Shown here: positions 1 to 10,731 of the stretch, in pieces
How the letters are laid out: each line of letters opens with the position of its first letter
Numbering within the stretch: the first letter of the stretch is position 1
Source: Ligustrum vulgare
Taxonomy: Eukaryota; Streptophyta; Magnoliopsida; Lamiales; Oleaceae
Length of the DNA stretch: 64,000 nt
Direction: 5' to 3'
Assembly (NCBI GenBank): GCA_963555705.1
Contig: OY743181.1
Coordinates: forward strand, 31,314,513-31,378,512
The notes under the pieces: model-generated
Databases searched by the model: none
Told to the model about the DNA's origin: nothing
Seen by the model: the letters and a program-made list of their open reading frames with translations, nothing else
Translations under genes and position numbers: made by a program

Positions 1-273
1 AGGGAGAAAAAAATAAGATTTAGCTTTAAAAGTTGTACTAGAGTTTGTAGAAGAATGAAGATTTTCAATATTACGATATTTAATAAAAATAGTTTTTTTT
101 TTCACGGGTTAGCAGGTTAACCGCGGCCCGCGGAGGTTTGACCCACGAAACCTGCGGGTCATACCTTTTTGACTAGTGAACCACCCACACGGGTCACGGG
201 TCGGCCCGTGGTTTCGGGTCGATCCGGGCTGATTTTCACGGGTCTGGTCAGCCCGCCCGTCTTGACACCTCTA
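1..273. mobile_element. Right end of a hAT-like element or MITE (left part outside the window)
   Basis: From about base 104 the sequence is a run of CGGGT/ACCCG-type words, and it ends in TTGACACCTCTA at 273. That composition and a terminal TAGAGGTGTCAA (read on the minus strand) are typical of plant hAT-type non-autonomous elements. No coding sequence is present. The other end lies outside the window, so neither the terminal inverted repeat pair nor the 8-bp TSD can be tested. The family call is inference from the end motif and composition. Confidence 0.45.
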
Positions 274-295
274 CAGAGAAATGCTAGTAATATAG

Positions 296-574
296 AGAGA
301 TGCGAGGAGGGATGGTCGTGCTATTAGTGGGCATACTACTACTCGCCACCTTATTGGTTCTCTGCTCGAGGAGTGGCAAGAGATTGCTAAAACCATTTAT
401 CAGGAGTTGTTGGAGAACATATATGACCTTTCTCCCTATGATTAATTACTCACAGTTTTCAGTTTGACTGATTTAAGAGTGGAGGATTGCTCAACAGAAC
501 CAGTAGATGATTCTATACCTCAGGCTAAAAAGCAAGTTGTTATTGAGATTGATGGTGATAGTGATAATGAGTAG
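296..574 (+). pseudogene. Unidentified coding-like fragment with one internal stop
   Basis: One frame reads sensibly from about 296 to a TAG at 572-574, broken only by a TAA at 443-445. Before the stop the predicted peptide contains the helical-looking segment EEWQEIAKTIYQELLENIYD. After it comes a C-terminal part ending in the acidic tail IEIDGDSDNE. No family is recognised. It could be the last exon of a host gene or part of an old transposon protein. It sits between a hAT-like end and a decayed gypsy pol, so capture or stranding by mobile elements is plausible. No start codon or splice site can be assigned with confidence. Confidence 0.25.
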
Positions 575-879
575 TAGAGTTTGAGTATTTGATGATTGAA
601 GAATATTTTTCAGTAGGATTTATTTCACGTTTATCTCAGCAGGATTTTCTTTACATGGAATTCAGTAAGAGTACACATTTCACATTATGGATATTGGTTG
701 CAATTTTGTTATTTGTTTTCCTTCTGGAAGATTTGAGATAATAATAAAATCTACTTTTAGCTCCACTTTATTTTTCTATGCTTTTCCTTTTGAGATTTGT
801 ATTGTTGATGAATGGACATTGTGAATTGTACAATTAAGTGGATGCTAAGATTGAAGGTGGATGTTAAAGTGTAAATTAT
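575..879. other. AT-rich spacer, no gene seen
   Basis: This is low-complexity AT-rich sequence with a polyadenylation-like ATAATAAAAT at about 741. That motif would fit the 3' untranslated end of the preceding coding-like fragment. Nothing else is recognised. Confidence 0.3.
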
Positions 880-2155
880 GCCTTAGAGGTTAGTATTCCT
901 TTAGATGAAATTATTAACACTAAGATGTCGAAAGTTGTTAACTTCGAAATAGATGGGAAGAACTTAGAAGCAGACTTGTACTTAATAGACATGAGTGATT
1001 TTGATATCATTTTAGGCATGGGCTGGCTTAGCTGTAATCACGTTACGATTAAGTGTCATGAGAGGAAAGTGTTCTTTCAGGAACTAGGAAAATGTGAATT
1101 TTGCTTCTTTGGGACAAAAGTCAAAAATACGCTCCGCATCATATTGGTATTGAAAGCACAAAGGATGTTGAGGAAATTGGTCAAGGGTATCTACTGAGCA
1201 TTACTAGTATTCAACCAACTAAGTTAACTGCTACAGATGTACTAGTTGTGCGTAATTTTGTGGATGTATTTCTAGAAGATCTGTCCGGTGTTCCACTAAA
1301 TAGACAGGTGTAATTCACGATTGATTTGGTGCCTGGAGCTGCACCGATATCTAAAGCACCCTACAGGATGGCGTCAAAGGAACTCCATGAGTTAAAGGTG
1401 CAACTACAAGAACTGTTGGATAAAAGTTTTATTCGACCAAGTGTATCGCATGGGGGAGCACCAGTATTGTTTGTGAAAAGAAGGATGGATTGATGAGGAT
1501 GTGCATCGACTACAGAGAATTGAATCACCTCACAGTCAAGAATAAGTATCATTTTCCAGGAATATAAGATTTTTTTTATCAGTTAAAGGATGCCATTATA
1601 TTCTCCAAGATTGATTTGAGATCAGGTTATCATTATTTGAAGGTTAAGGATAGTGATATACCAAAAACCGTATTTAAGACTCCATTAAAATATTACTAAT
1701 TTACTGTGATGCCGTTTGGGTTGACTAATGCACCAGCTGTCTTGAACCGAGTATTTCATCCATATTTGAATCGGTTCTTAATAGTCTTTATTGATGACAT
1801 CCTGATTTATTTAAGGAACAACATGAGGAGCACCTCGGCATTTTGTTACTGACACTCCGACAGGAAAGGTTATATGCAAAATTCAAGAAGTGCGAATTCT
1901 AGCTTAAACGGATTGGTTTTCTTGGAAGTGGTTACCACAGATGGTATTGAAGTTGATCCAGCTAAGGTTGAGGCTGTCACAATCTGGAGTACAACAACCA
2001 ATGTGAATGAAGTTCGTAACTTATATGGATTGGCTGGCTACTATCGAAGGTTTATCGAAGGATTTCCAGAAATAGCTAGGCCAATGACACAGCTGACCAG
2101 AAAAGGAATAAAGTTTTAGTTGGTAGAAAAGTGTGAATAAGATTTGATTATGTCT
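880..2155 (+). pseudogene. Decayed Ty3/gypsy chromovirus-type pol (protease, RT, start of RNase H)
   Basis: This is a remnant of a retrotransposon polyprotein that would have supplied aspartic protease and reverse transcriptase. The protease part is near 925-1090 and carries DFDIILGMGWL, the downstream motif of gypsy retropepsins. RT follows: [16 protein letters not shown] near 1320-1370, a GLTNAPA-type block near 1720-1740, the active-site box FIDDILIY at about 1787-1810, and the tether motif LAGYYRRFIEGF near 2030-2070. The wording of these motifs resembles the Tekay/Del chromovirus lineage. The frame is broken many times (for example TAA at 1312-1314 and TGA near 1490), so it cannot be functional. 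No LTRs, gag or integrase flank it, so it is an isolated fragment. The pol identity is seen directly; the lineage is inference. Confidence 0.85.
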
Positions 2156-3170
2156 TGTGGATGTTAGTTTCTCATATGGTGGTGAATTCTACTATATAGT
2201 TTATACAACTTTAGTTAGGTTGATTGATGGTTATGGATTGAATGAATGTAACGCCAAGATTAAGGTTAGAAATTCAAATTCAAATGCTTTCTAAGTGTTA
2301 GATTAAATTTGTAAATGAAATATGTCTTAACAAGTTCTTATGGAATCCTACCTATAAGTTGAATGTTAAACTTAAAGAATGTGAAGGGCAAAGATGGGAG
2401 TTAGCATGAAGTTTTAGGTTTTTGATTTTGTATAAATGATTAGGGAAATTTAGTTTTTATATCAAGTTTATTAGCATGTTTAATCTCATTTTAAGTTAGT
2501 ATGTTTACATAAGAAAGAAATTGAAGTTTTGAGACACTTAGTGATGAAATTTCATGGTTTAATCATGTTTATAAAGTGGGAAATTCAGATTTGATATGCA
2601 TATATTGTTGGTATTGCAAGTTAGTTTTTTCATACCTTGTTGATGAACTTTCAAGCTTTGATAAAGTCTTACCTATAAATTGTAAACTTCGTGGATTTGA
2701 AATAATAGTAAAGAGATAGAGAATTGCCAAGATGTTTAGTTATTACTTTTGATTTTAGATCATATTAAATGGACATGTTATGTTAAAGTCAATAGGATTG
2801 AATATCCAACTTTGATTGAGAATGTTGAAATAGGAAGTAAGAAAGTTTCTGGATCATGTTCTACCTTATGAATTAAACGTATTCTCAAATTTCATGTACT
2901 ATGATCTTGTTTTGGAGTTGATCTTATTGGGTTATGAAATATAAAACTTTAAGTGTTGGATATAGAAGTTTCCATTTTAAGATTGAGACTTAAGAATAGT
3001 TGAATTTAAGAGTAGAAATATTGTTCTAAGTAAAGTATGTTTTATGTTTAGTATGCAAGTATCATAATCTAAATTGGAGTTGATTATGATGAATTTATTA
3101 TGATCTTAGATGTCTTACTCTCGTCGAGTTGTCTAGTAGAACATTTAATATAAAAATTAAAGAATGATTT
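2156..3170. other. AT-rich sequence, no recognisable feature
   Basis: About 1 kb downstream of the pol remnant has no open frame, repeat or motif I can name. It may be the decayed remainder of the same element. Confidence 0.3.
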
Positions 3171-4191
3171 TTAATCTTAAAAATTCAATAATTTATAGGT
3201 CGATTTTTACACATTTCATTTCATTCAAATTATAATTGGCCCAATTATGGAACTCAGTCTCATGTTTTAGGAACTCATTTTTGGATCAATCTATTTAAAA
3301 TTAGTGGAAATTACACCCACTCCTATTATTAAAGATTCAAATTCAAAAATGAGATCAAACCTATATTACTTCAAAATTCAGGTTGTAATTAAGAAATAAT
3401 TAATTAATAAATTAGAATAGAAAATTAAATTAATCATTGAACCCTGTTTCAATCTTACACCACTCTACACCATCTCAAACCCTAAACATATTTTTCCCTA
3501 ATATCTGTGCTCAACACTCTCTCTCAAATAAATAGGGAACGCCTCCTCCCCCACGGACACACTACATGACGCCGGACTCCGCCACACTACGCGCCGTCGG
3601 ACAATGCGGGCTGCTACAGCGGCGCCGTGCATCAAACCGCGATCATCGATGTGAGCGGCGCCGCTACCACGACGTTGTGCCTCACAACGCAGTTGCAGCG
3701 AGCATCGCTCACAATGCCTTCGCTGACTCTGAGCTATGCTGCTGTTGCAACGGGTGGCGACTCTGCTGCGTGCGGTGCTGCTGTTGTAGCGGTCAAGCCC
3801 TCTACCGTGCTACTGCTACAACGGAGTAATCGAATTTGTATTTCTGGTTTCTCAAGATCTGATAAGCTTTCCTTTTTTGAAGATTCAATTGCTCCCGCTA
3901 GCAGCTGCCTCTAAGTTTTTCAGTTTTTCTGATTTCTGTTGTCGATGGTGGTGGTAGCAGGGCGACGGCGGTGGTGGGATGTGGTGGTTGAAGGTAGTGG
4001 CCGTGTGGTGGTGGCAGTGCGGACCCCCCCCCTCTTTTGGTTGAGGTGTTGATCGTGAAGGCTGCGTAGTGATGGTGGCGGTTACGAAGACGGGGTTGAA
4101 ACAGTGATAGTTGTGGGGGGGGGGGTGTCGGAGAAGGAGGTGACGATGGAGGCGACTTGGGCTGTGGATGCGTGAGATTTATGTGACCTAA
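3171..4191. other. Possible old LTR: AT-rich promoter-like half followed by a GC-rich half
   Basis: An AT-rich stretch with a TATA-like AAATAAATAGGG near 3528 changes abruptly at about 3540 to GC-rich DNA full of CGCCG words. A G/T-skewed segment follows, with runs of C near 4025 and G near 4110. The same architecture (TATA-like box, then a GC-rich transcribed part) appears in the chromovirus-type solo LTR at 35961-40231, so an LTR origin is inferred. Neither end nor a TSD could be found. Open frames in the GC-rich part look like composition effects, not genes. Confidence 0.3.
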
Positions 4192-4520
4192 TAATTTGAC
4201 ATTTGTGTGACCTAATAATTTAGTAATATGTGATCTTGAAATCAGTTGGGGGAACTTGTGACCTAATAATTTAATACGTTGTGATTTGTGAAATAGAACA
4301 ACGTGAGATTGACTAATTTGACATTTAAGTGACCTAGTGATTTAGTAATTTGTGACCTCGAAATTAGTTGTGAAACTTGTGATCTAATAATTTAATACGT
4401 TGTGACCTATAAAAAAGTTCGAATTGACTAATTTGATATTTGTGTGACCTAGTAATTTATTAAATTGTGACCTTGAAATCATTTGTGAAACTTGTGACCT
4501 GAAAGATTTGTGTTTGTGAC
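4192..4520. repeat. Tandem repeat, about 115-122 bp unit, three diverged copies
   Basis: Copies start at about 4192, 4314 and 4429, each opening with TAATTTGA(C/T)ATTT. Within each copy the short phrase GTGACCTA(A/G)TAATTT recurs about every 30-40 bp. The third copy is incomplete. The array lies inside the LTR-like region. Confidence 0.75.
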
Positions 4521-5151
4521 ATGAAATTATGCAATGTTTGTGACCTTAATATATATAATTAATAAATTATTTTTAATTATTTAAAACAATTAATTAATAT
4601 TAACTAAAACCTGATTTTTGAATATATATAGGTTTTGTCTTATTTTTGAAATCTATACTTGTAAACACCTTACTTATGTATTATTCCCTTAAAATTATTC
4701 TTGGTCCAATGATTCTTAAGCCCAAGTTCGAGTACAGGCCAGCCCCAAATCAGTAGTCCAATTAAACTTCTAGAGCATAGGGTTGTGGGGCTCTTCAACG
4801 ATTACAAAACCAAAACCAAGTTCAGATTTCCACACCCATTCACGTAGCAACACGACAAAAATTTTCACAAGCATTTCAGACTGCAAAATAGGTAAATCTC
4901 TCAATCTTGAATCATCCCTTTCCATTGATCATACCATCATCGTCTAACTCACACCAAAATGTTGCAAAAGCTCTTCCAAATCTGCTAGTTCAAGCCTCGA
5001 GTACAAAACCATTCACAGCAGGTACATTCAACGAACAATTTCCATCCTTGTTACAATTCAATAATCTGTGCTCTCCAAAAAAAAAAAAAAAAAGGAGAAA
5101 ACCGAAAATTTTGGAGTTAGGCAGTGAACTCCATTCTTGCTTCAATCCAAG
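4521..5151. other. LTR-like AT-rich DNA, left part of the copia insertion target
   Basis: No gene is seen. Composition and a short A17 tract (about 5078-5094) give little information. The sequence was contiguous with 14097 onward before the copia element inserted. Confidence 0.35.
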
Positions 5152-5156
5152 AAAAC

Positions 5157-6598
5157 TGTTGGGAAAATAATAATGACGCAACGGGATATCTAATCACAAA
5201 AATTAATTTCTTGTGATTTGGATCATCCCATAATAGGAATTCGCCGTTTTATGTATTTGACTAGATCAAATAATTTTGAACAAATAATAATTTAGCAATC
5301 GTTACCCTTGTAGCGTGCTTTGACAATTATCTGTGTAGATCTTGATTCCACCAATCTCCAAACCTTCAAGTTTTCCTTGGTGTTCTTCAACAGAGGCTAT
5401 GCAAGTGTGTGGTCACTTTTCTCTGGCCTTTTGGTTACACTAGGGTTAGGGTTTTTTTATCAAGAGAACAAAACACACACTTCACACTTTAGTGTGTGTC
5501 CCGCCCACATGTGTATTAGGTTAAGAAAAATAGTCTTAGAAGACTATTTATAACTTCTTTACCCTCTAAAACCCTACCAACCCTAATACTATAACCCAGG
5601 CCCATTTCTGCACGGCCCAATACAAGTTATAAGCCTGTATATGCCTGTTTTATTGAAGCCACCAAGGGAACCTGATCGGACTCAATTAAACTAAGCTCCA
5701 ATAAATTAATTCTGATCCAGTCAACTCTTGACCAATCAAAATAATTTATTAATCACGTTCTATTCCACTAAAAGAACGAGATTGCACTCTTAGTAAAATT
5801 GTAATTACTGAAGCAATAACCAATAATTATATCCTCTGACTTATCGCTCTTACATGTTACCCCCGTCGATCAACTGGAATATTCGAAGTAAGGTTAAACG
5901 ACCAATATACCCTTATCTGAATATTCATAAATTCTCGACTCCCATCTTCTATCTGACAGTTCTATGTGATCACATCACATCATAAAATCCAACAATCATT
6001 GTCGAATTACTGAGCTCAGATTTAACTGTCCATTAGAAGAACCAGTGAGATCATGATCATACCTAATGGTGACGGATTCCATAATACGAATATATGTTCC
6101 TCGTTATTTTACTTTAATTCCCAAAGTACCGAGATATTGACCAACAATTTGATCTCACCCATTGATACCTCAAAGAACTTCAAGTTAGTAATCGAAGTTC
6201 ATTATCCGATTAGGATTAAGGTTCCATGTACGATAGTCAAGTGAAATTAAATTTGCACGGTCAATGTCACAAATTAATTTCACGTGGTCCCGTTCAATAC
6301 ATATCAAATGTACTCTCAATTTCATTTTCAAAATCAAAGATAGATTTTAATGAAATCGAGACGATCAAAAATAAATTATCCATATTTATTTTACTGATCG
6401 TGAACAATAATTTTTAGATCGAATTACAAATTGAATCTTTCTGTGTTTAACAACTTAAACACTCAATTAGTAATATCGAATCGATCTATGGATTAATGCA
6501 AGCTCAAAATAATATAATCAAATATATAAGATAATATTTTATTCCAAAAACGTCACGAGTACAAATAAATTAACTCGACGGGCATACACTTTCCAACA
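5157..6598 (-). repeat. 3' LTR of the young copia element
   Basis: This 1442-bp direct repeat of 12650-14091 begins TGTTGGGAAAATAATAATG and ends CACTTTCCAACA. Short open frames inside it have exact twins in the other LTR, which shows they are LTR sequence and not genes. A TATA-like TATAAATAG lies on the minus strand at 5552-5544. Confidence 0.97.
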
Positions 6599-6612
6599 AT
6601 TCTCCCACTTGC
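6599..6612 (-). promoter_or_regulatory. Polypurine tract of the young copia element
   Basis: On the minus strand the bases just before the 3' LTR read CAAGTGGGAGAAT, a purine-rich stretch placed exactly where plus-strand DNA synthesis is primed. A diverged form (AAAGTGAGAGAT) sits at the same place in the older relative, at 32121-32132. Confidence 0.85.
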
Positions 6613-6613
6613 C

Positions 6614-8326
6614 CTAGAGTAAATGAGACATGTTAAGTACACCCATATTTTCAATATGACCCTCAAAACTTTTAGCTGGTAAGCTTTTGGTAAAAGGGTC
6701 TGCAAGATTTTCTGCTGATGCTATCTTGCACACTGTCACATCTCCTCGTTGAACGATTTCTCTAACCAAGTGGTATTTACGCTCAATGTGTTTTCCACGC
6801 TGATGGCTGCGGGGCTCTTTTGCATTCGCCACTGCTCCACTGTTATCACAGTATAGAGTAATGGCCTGAGATGCAGATGGAACCACCTCAAGGTCCAGTA
6901 AGAATTTCTTCAACCATACTGCCTCTTTGGCTGCTTCACAAGCTGCCACATATTCTGCCTCCATGGTGGAATCAGCAATGCATGATTGCTTGATACTCCT
7001 CCAAACAACGGCACCACCACCCAGTGTGAACACTGATCCAGATGTGGATTTTCGGGAGTCCTTATCAGCTTGAAAATCAGAATCAGTGTAACCCGTTGGC
7101 ACCAAATCTGGAGCTGAATAAACCAGCATATAATCTCGAGTTCTGCGAAGATACTTGAGTATATGCTTTACAGCGGTCCAATGCTCTGGTCCAGGATTTG
7201 ACTGATATCTACTGACAATTCCAACAGCATAACAGATATCTGGGCGAGTACATAGCATAGCATACATGAGACTTCCTACAGCCGAAGCATAAGGAACCTG
7301 TTTCATGTGTTCCATTTCACTAGGAGTCTTAGGACAATGCTCCCGTGACAAGTGAATTCCATGTCTGAAAGGCGTTTGACCTTTCTTGGAATTTTGCATA
7401 GCGAACCTCACCACAATCTTGTCTATATATGAAGCTTGTGATAGCGCAATTCTCCTGTTCTTCCTATCCCGAAGGATCTGGATTCCTAGAACATAATTGG
7501 CTTCTCCCAAGTCCTTCATATCAAACTGTTGCGCCAACCAGTTTTTAACCGATGTTAATACCCCTACATCATTCCCAATGAGCAGGATGTCATCTACATA
7601 CAGTATGAGAAAAATCACCTTGTTTTCTTTAATTTTCTTATAAACACAAGGCTCATCAAGATTCTGATCAAAACCATAACCTTTTACAGCTTGATCAAAT
7701 CTGATATTCCAGGACCTAGACGCCTGCTTAAGTCCATAAATAGACCTACGCAGTTTGCATACTTTATGCTCTTGACCCTTTTGGGTATAACCGTCTGGTT
7801 GCATCATATAGATGCTTTCATCAAGATTTCCATTAAGGAATGCTGTCTTGACGTCCATTTGCCACACCTCATAATCAAAATGAGCTGCAATGGATAAGAG
7901 GATCCGAATAGACTTAAGCATGGCCACAGGTGAGAAGGTTTCCTCATAATCGATACCTTCTCTTTGGGTGAAACCCTTAGCGACCAGTCTAGCTTTAAAG
8001 GTCTCTACCTTTCCGTCTACCCCTCTTTTTCTCTTGTAGACCCATTTGCATCCTATGGGTTTTACCCCATTAGGTGCATCTACAAGATCCCAGACAGAGT
8101 TAGTGTACATGGATTTCATTTCTGAGTCCATGGCACTCCTCCAATGGTCAGCTTCTACATCCTTCACAGCTTCTTTATATGAAGTAGGATCCTCCTCTTG
8201 TTCAGTGGAGACTGCCTCGAAAGACTCTCCATAGAGCAAGTATCTGGAGGGTGGTCTAATGACTCTCTCACTTCGTCTATGCTGAGGAGGCTCCTGGTTG
8301 ATTGGAATTTGTATTTGTTCTACCAC
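6614..8326 (-). CDS. pol: Copia reverse transcriptase and RNase H (3' part of pol)
   Basis: This is the second half of the copia polyprotein, copying element RNA into DNA and removing the RNA strand. The 570-codon frame opens with a basic linker (HRRSERVIRPPSRYLLYGES), continues through RT with KTAFLNGNLDE and the catalytic box YVDDILLIG near 7600-7575, and ends with RNase H motifs TDSDFQADKDSRKSTSG and ADSTMEAEY. It stops 14 bases before the 3' LTR. It has no ATG of its own: the frame is closed by a TGA at 8341-8339 and the first codons are GTG GTA. It therefore should be the continuation of the upstream frame, lost by a shift at about 8334-8320. No other internal stop is seen. Codons and motifs look intact, as expected for a young copy. 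Confidence 0.93.
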   Translation of the reverse strand: MVEQIQIPINQEPPQHRRSERVIRPPSRYLLYGESFEAVSTEQEEDPTSYKEAVKDVEADHWRSAMDSEMKSMYTNSVWDLVDAPNGVKPIGCKWVYKRKRGVDGKVETFKARLVAKGFTQREGIDYEETFSPVAMLKSIRILLSIAAHFDYEVWQMDVKTAFLNGNLDESIYMMQPDGYTQKGQEHKVCKLRRSIYGLKQASRSWNIRFDQAVKGYGFDQNLDEPCVYKKIKENKVIFLILYVDDILLIGNDVGVLTSVKNWLAQQFDMKDLGEANYVLGIQILRDRKNRRIALSQASYIDKIVVRFAMQNSKKGQTPFRHGIHLSREHCPKTPSEMEHMKQVPYASAVGSLMYAMLCTRPDICYAVGIVSRYQSNPGPEHWTAVKHILKYLRRTRDYMLVYSAPDLVPTGYTDSDFQADKDSRKSTSGSVFTLGGGAVVWRSIKQSCIADSTMEAEYVAACEAAKEAVWLKKFLLDLEVVPSASQAITLYCDNSGAVANAKEPRSHQRGKHIERKYHLVREIVQRGDVTVCKIASAENLADPFTKSLPAKSFEGHIENMGVLNMSHLL

Positions 8327-10731
8327 GGCTCTCTGGTATCAAGTCCCTCGTTTCCAATTTCAATACCAAGTGGTGATGCAATGGGGACTTGTTCCTCCTC
8401 CAAGTTACGTGTCAGTGATCCAGCAGACATGGAAGGTATAACCTCCACTTGTCTCCCACTGAATTCAGGTACCGTAACTGGTGGGGACGTGAATTCATCC
8501 TGAGTAGGTTCAATGCGGATTACTGGGGTTGATGAACTGGGAACTTTTCCCTTCATCTCTTCCAAAAGAACCTTGCTCTTTGATTCACGTTCTTCTATAT
8601 ACTTGTTCTCTAAGAAAGTTGCATTTGTACTCACAAAAACTTTCTTATCTTGAGGACTATAGAAGTAATATCCTCTTGTTCCCTTTGGATATCCTACAAA
8701 AATGCATACTTGTGATCTTGATTCCATCTTTTCCACCTTTCCCTTAAGCACGTGTGCAGGACATCCCCATATCCGTATATGTGCCAGATTAGGCTTTCGC
8801 CCATTCCACAATTCCAGGGGTGTCTTAGGGACAGATTTAGATGGAACCATGTTAAGCAAGTATATTGCAGTTTGTAGAGCATATCCCCAAAAAGATGTTG
8901 TGAGAGTTGAGAAGCCTAGCATTGATCTGACCATGTCCAACAAGGTCCTGTTTCTCCTTTCAGATACACCATTCTGTTGGGGAGTACCTGGTGCACTTAA
9001 TTGGGATACAATCCCATTTTCTGATAGATATGACCTAAAGTCATGGGATAGATATTCTCCACCTCGATCTGATCGAAGTGTTTTAATGTTCTTACCTAAT
9101 TGCTTCTCCGCTTCAGTCCTGAATTCTTTGAACTTTTCAAAAGCTTCAGACTTGCGTGCCATTAGGTAAACATAACCATATCTAGAGTAATCATCAGTGA
9201 AGGTGACGAAGTACTCATACCCACCTCTAGCTTGGACATTAATGGGTCCACATACATCAGAGTGTACTAATTCCAAGACTTCTTTGGCCCTATACCCCTT
9301 TGAAGTAAAAGGTCTCTTGGTCATTTTTCCTTCCAGACAGGATTCGCAAATTGGTAGGGATTCCACTTTTAAGTCACTCAAAAGACCATCCCTTACAAGT
9401 CTTTGAATCCTATTTAGGTTAACATGACCAAGTCTCAGGTGCCATAAATAAGTCTCATTAGTAGGAGATAACTTAATGCGTTTGTTAGATGCAATGTGAT
9501 ATAGAGAGCTATCGGCAGGTTTCAAAGTATACAAATTGTTAAGCATATGTCCCTCACAAATTAAAACTTTATTCATAACAATTTTCACCATCAAACAAGT
9601 GAAATAAACAGAATAACCATGTTTAAAAAGTAATGCAACCGAAATCAAATTTCGGGTAATATCCGGAACATAATAACAATTATTCAAAACCAAATGTTTA
9701 TTATTAAAATAAAGATAAACTACTCCAACAGCTCTCGCAGAAACCACTGCTCCTGTGCCAACCCTTAAAGTATTCTCCCCTTCACTGAGTTGCTTGGTTA
9801 CTTGGAACCCCTGCAATGAATTGCAAACATGATTAGTGGCTCCAGAATCTACTATCCAAGTATATGTAGAATCAACCACTAAACAAGACTCAATATAAGA
9901 TAACTCACCATTACCTTGCCTTTTGGAAGCTAGGTATCCCTGGCAGTTCCTCTTCCAGTGACCTTTCTGTCCACAATGAAAGCATTTCCCCTTTGGCTTG
10001 CCTTCTGTCTTTGCTTTCTTGACCTGCTGCTGTGGTCCCTTCTTGTTAGACTTCTTCCTCTTGTTGCCTCCTTTGCCTTTCGGCTTGGAAGAGGATGGTC
10101 CAGCAGAAGCAACAGCCAGCACATCATTGGCCCTGGTCTTAAGAACAGTCTCAGCATTTTGAAGCTCCTGCATCAACTCGGTCAGTGACATATCCAGCTT
10201 GTTCATGTTATAGCTAACTTTGAACTGAGAGAACATCTCTGGGAGAGTCTCCAAAGCCATGTCAACCTGCGTCTCCGAATTGATTTCAGCCCCCAAAACC
10301 TCAGCCACGTTAAACTGACCAATCAATGCAAGCATATGATCTCTAACGGGTGTACCAGGTTTCATGCGCATGTTCATAATGGACCTAATAGCAGCCTGAC
10401 GGGCCTGACGACCTTGATGTTCGAACATTTGCTGAAGGCTCTCCATAACCAGAGCAGCAGTTTCCATATTCTGATGTTTCTGCTGCAACACATTTGAGAT
10501 AGAACCCAAAATGTAGCAGCGGGCCATCTCATCAGAATGGATCCACTTCTCATATGCGGCCTTCTGTTCGGGTGTGGAAGTCCGAGTCGGTGCATTGGGA
10601 CGGGGTTCAGTTAGCACAAATTTATGCTTCTCGGCGGTGAGAACAATCATCAAATTACGTTTCCAATCAATGAAATTTTCTCCAACCAGTTGATTTTTAG
10701 TTAAGATAATGGACAGTGAATTTCCAGACAT
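8320..10731 (-). CDS. gag-pol: Copia gag, protease and integrase (5' part of gag-pol)
   Basis: This 803-aa frame begins at the ATG at 10731, the first ATG after the leader. Gag occupies roughly residues 1-270 and ends in a CCHC zinc knuckle, CFHCGQKGHWKRNC, near residue 248. The aspartic protease has DSGATNHVC near residue 294. Integrase has the HHCC zinc finger (HLRLGH ... CESCLEGK, residues about 428-465) and the catalytic triad Asp in HSDVCGP, Asp in DRGGEY (about 553) and Glu in SERRNR (about 590). The frame then stops at TAG 8322-8320, where copia elements normally run on into RT. The break coincides with an AG dinucleotide run (8334-8329), consistent with a 2-nt slip. Everything upstream appears intact. 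Products would act in cytoplasmic virus-like particles and then in the nucleus. Confidence 0.95.
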   Translation of the reverse strand: MSGNSLSIILTKNQLVGENFIDWKRNLMIVLTAEKHKFVLTEPRPNAPTRTSTPEQKAAYEKWIHSDEMARCYILGSISNVLQQKHQNMETAALVMESLQQMFEHQGRQARQAAIRSIMNMRMKPGTPVRDHMLALIGQFNVAEVLGAEINSETQVDMALETLPEMFSQFKVSYNMNKLDMSLTELMQELQNAETVLKTRANDVLAVASAGPSSSKPKGKGGNKRKKSNKKGPQQQVKKAKTEGKPKGKCFHCGQKGHWKRNCQGYLASKRQGNGELSYIESCLVVDSTYTWIVDSGATNHVCNSLQGFQVTKQLSEGENTLRVGTGAVVSARAVGVVYLYFNNKHLVLNNCYYVPDITRNLISVALLFKHGYSVYFTCLMVKIVMNKVLICEGHMLNNLYTLKPADSSLYHIASNKRIKLSPTNETYLWHLRLGHVNLNRIQRLVRDGLLSDLKVESLPICESCLEGKMTKRPFTSKGYRAKEVLELVHSDVCGPINVQARGGYEYFVTFTDDYSRYGYVYLMARKSEAFEKFKEFRTEAEKQLGKNIKTLRSDRGGEYLSHDFRSYLSENGIVSQLSAPGTPQQNGVSERRNRTLLDMVRSMLGFSTLTTSFWGYALQTAIYLLNMVPSKSVPKTPLELWNGRKPNLAHIRIWGCPAHVLKGKVEKMESRSQVCIFVGYPKGTRGYYFYSPQDKKVFVSTNATFLENKYIEERESKSKVLLEEMKGKVPSSSTPVIRIEPTQDEFTSPPVTVPEFSGRQVEVIPSMSAGSLTRNLEEEQVPIASPLGIEIGNEGLDTREPW

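Noticed and set aside
3566..3914. Cys- and Ala-rich frames in GC-rich DNA
   Set aside because: Composition-driven, no motif, and situated in LTR-like sequence.
5320..6417. Small open frames in the copia LTR, duplicated exactly at 12813-13910
   Set aside because: The duplication is simply the two LTRs. No start context or domain supports genes.
8320..8341. Programmed -1 frameshift between copia integrase and RT
   Set aside because: The two frames overlap by only about 20 bases and no slippery heptamer is visible there. A dinucleotide slip in the AG run is simpler.
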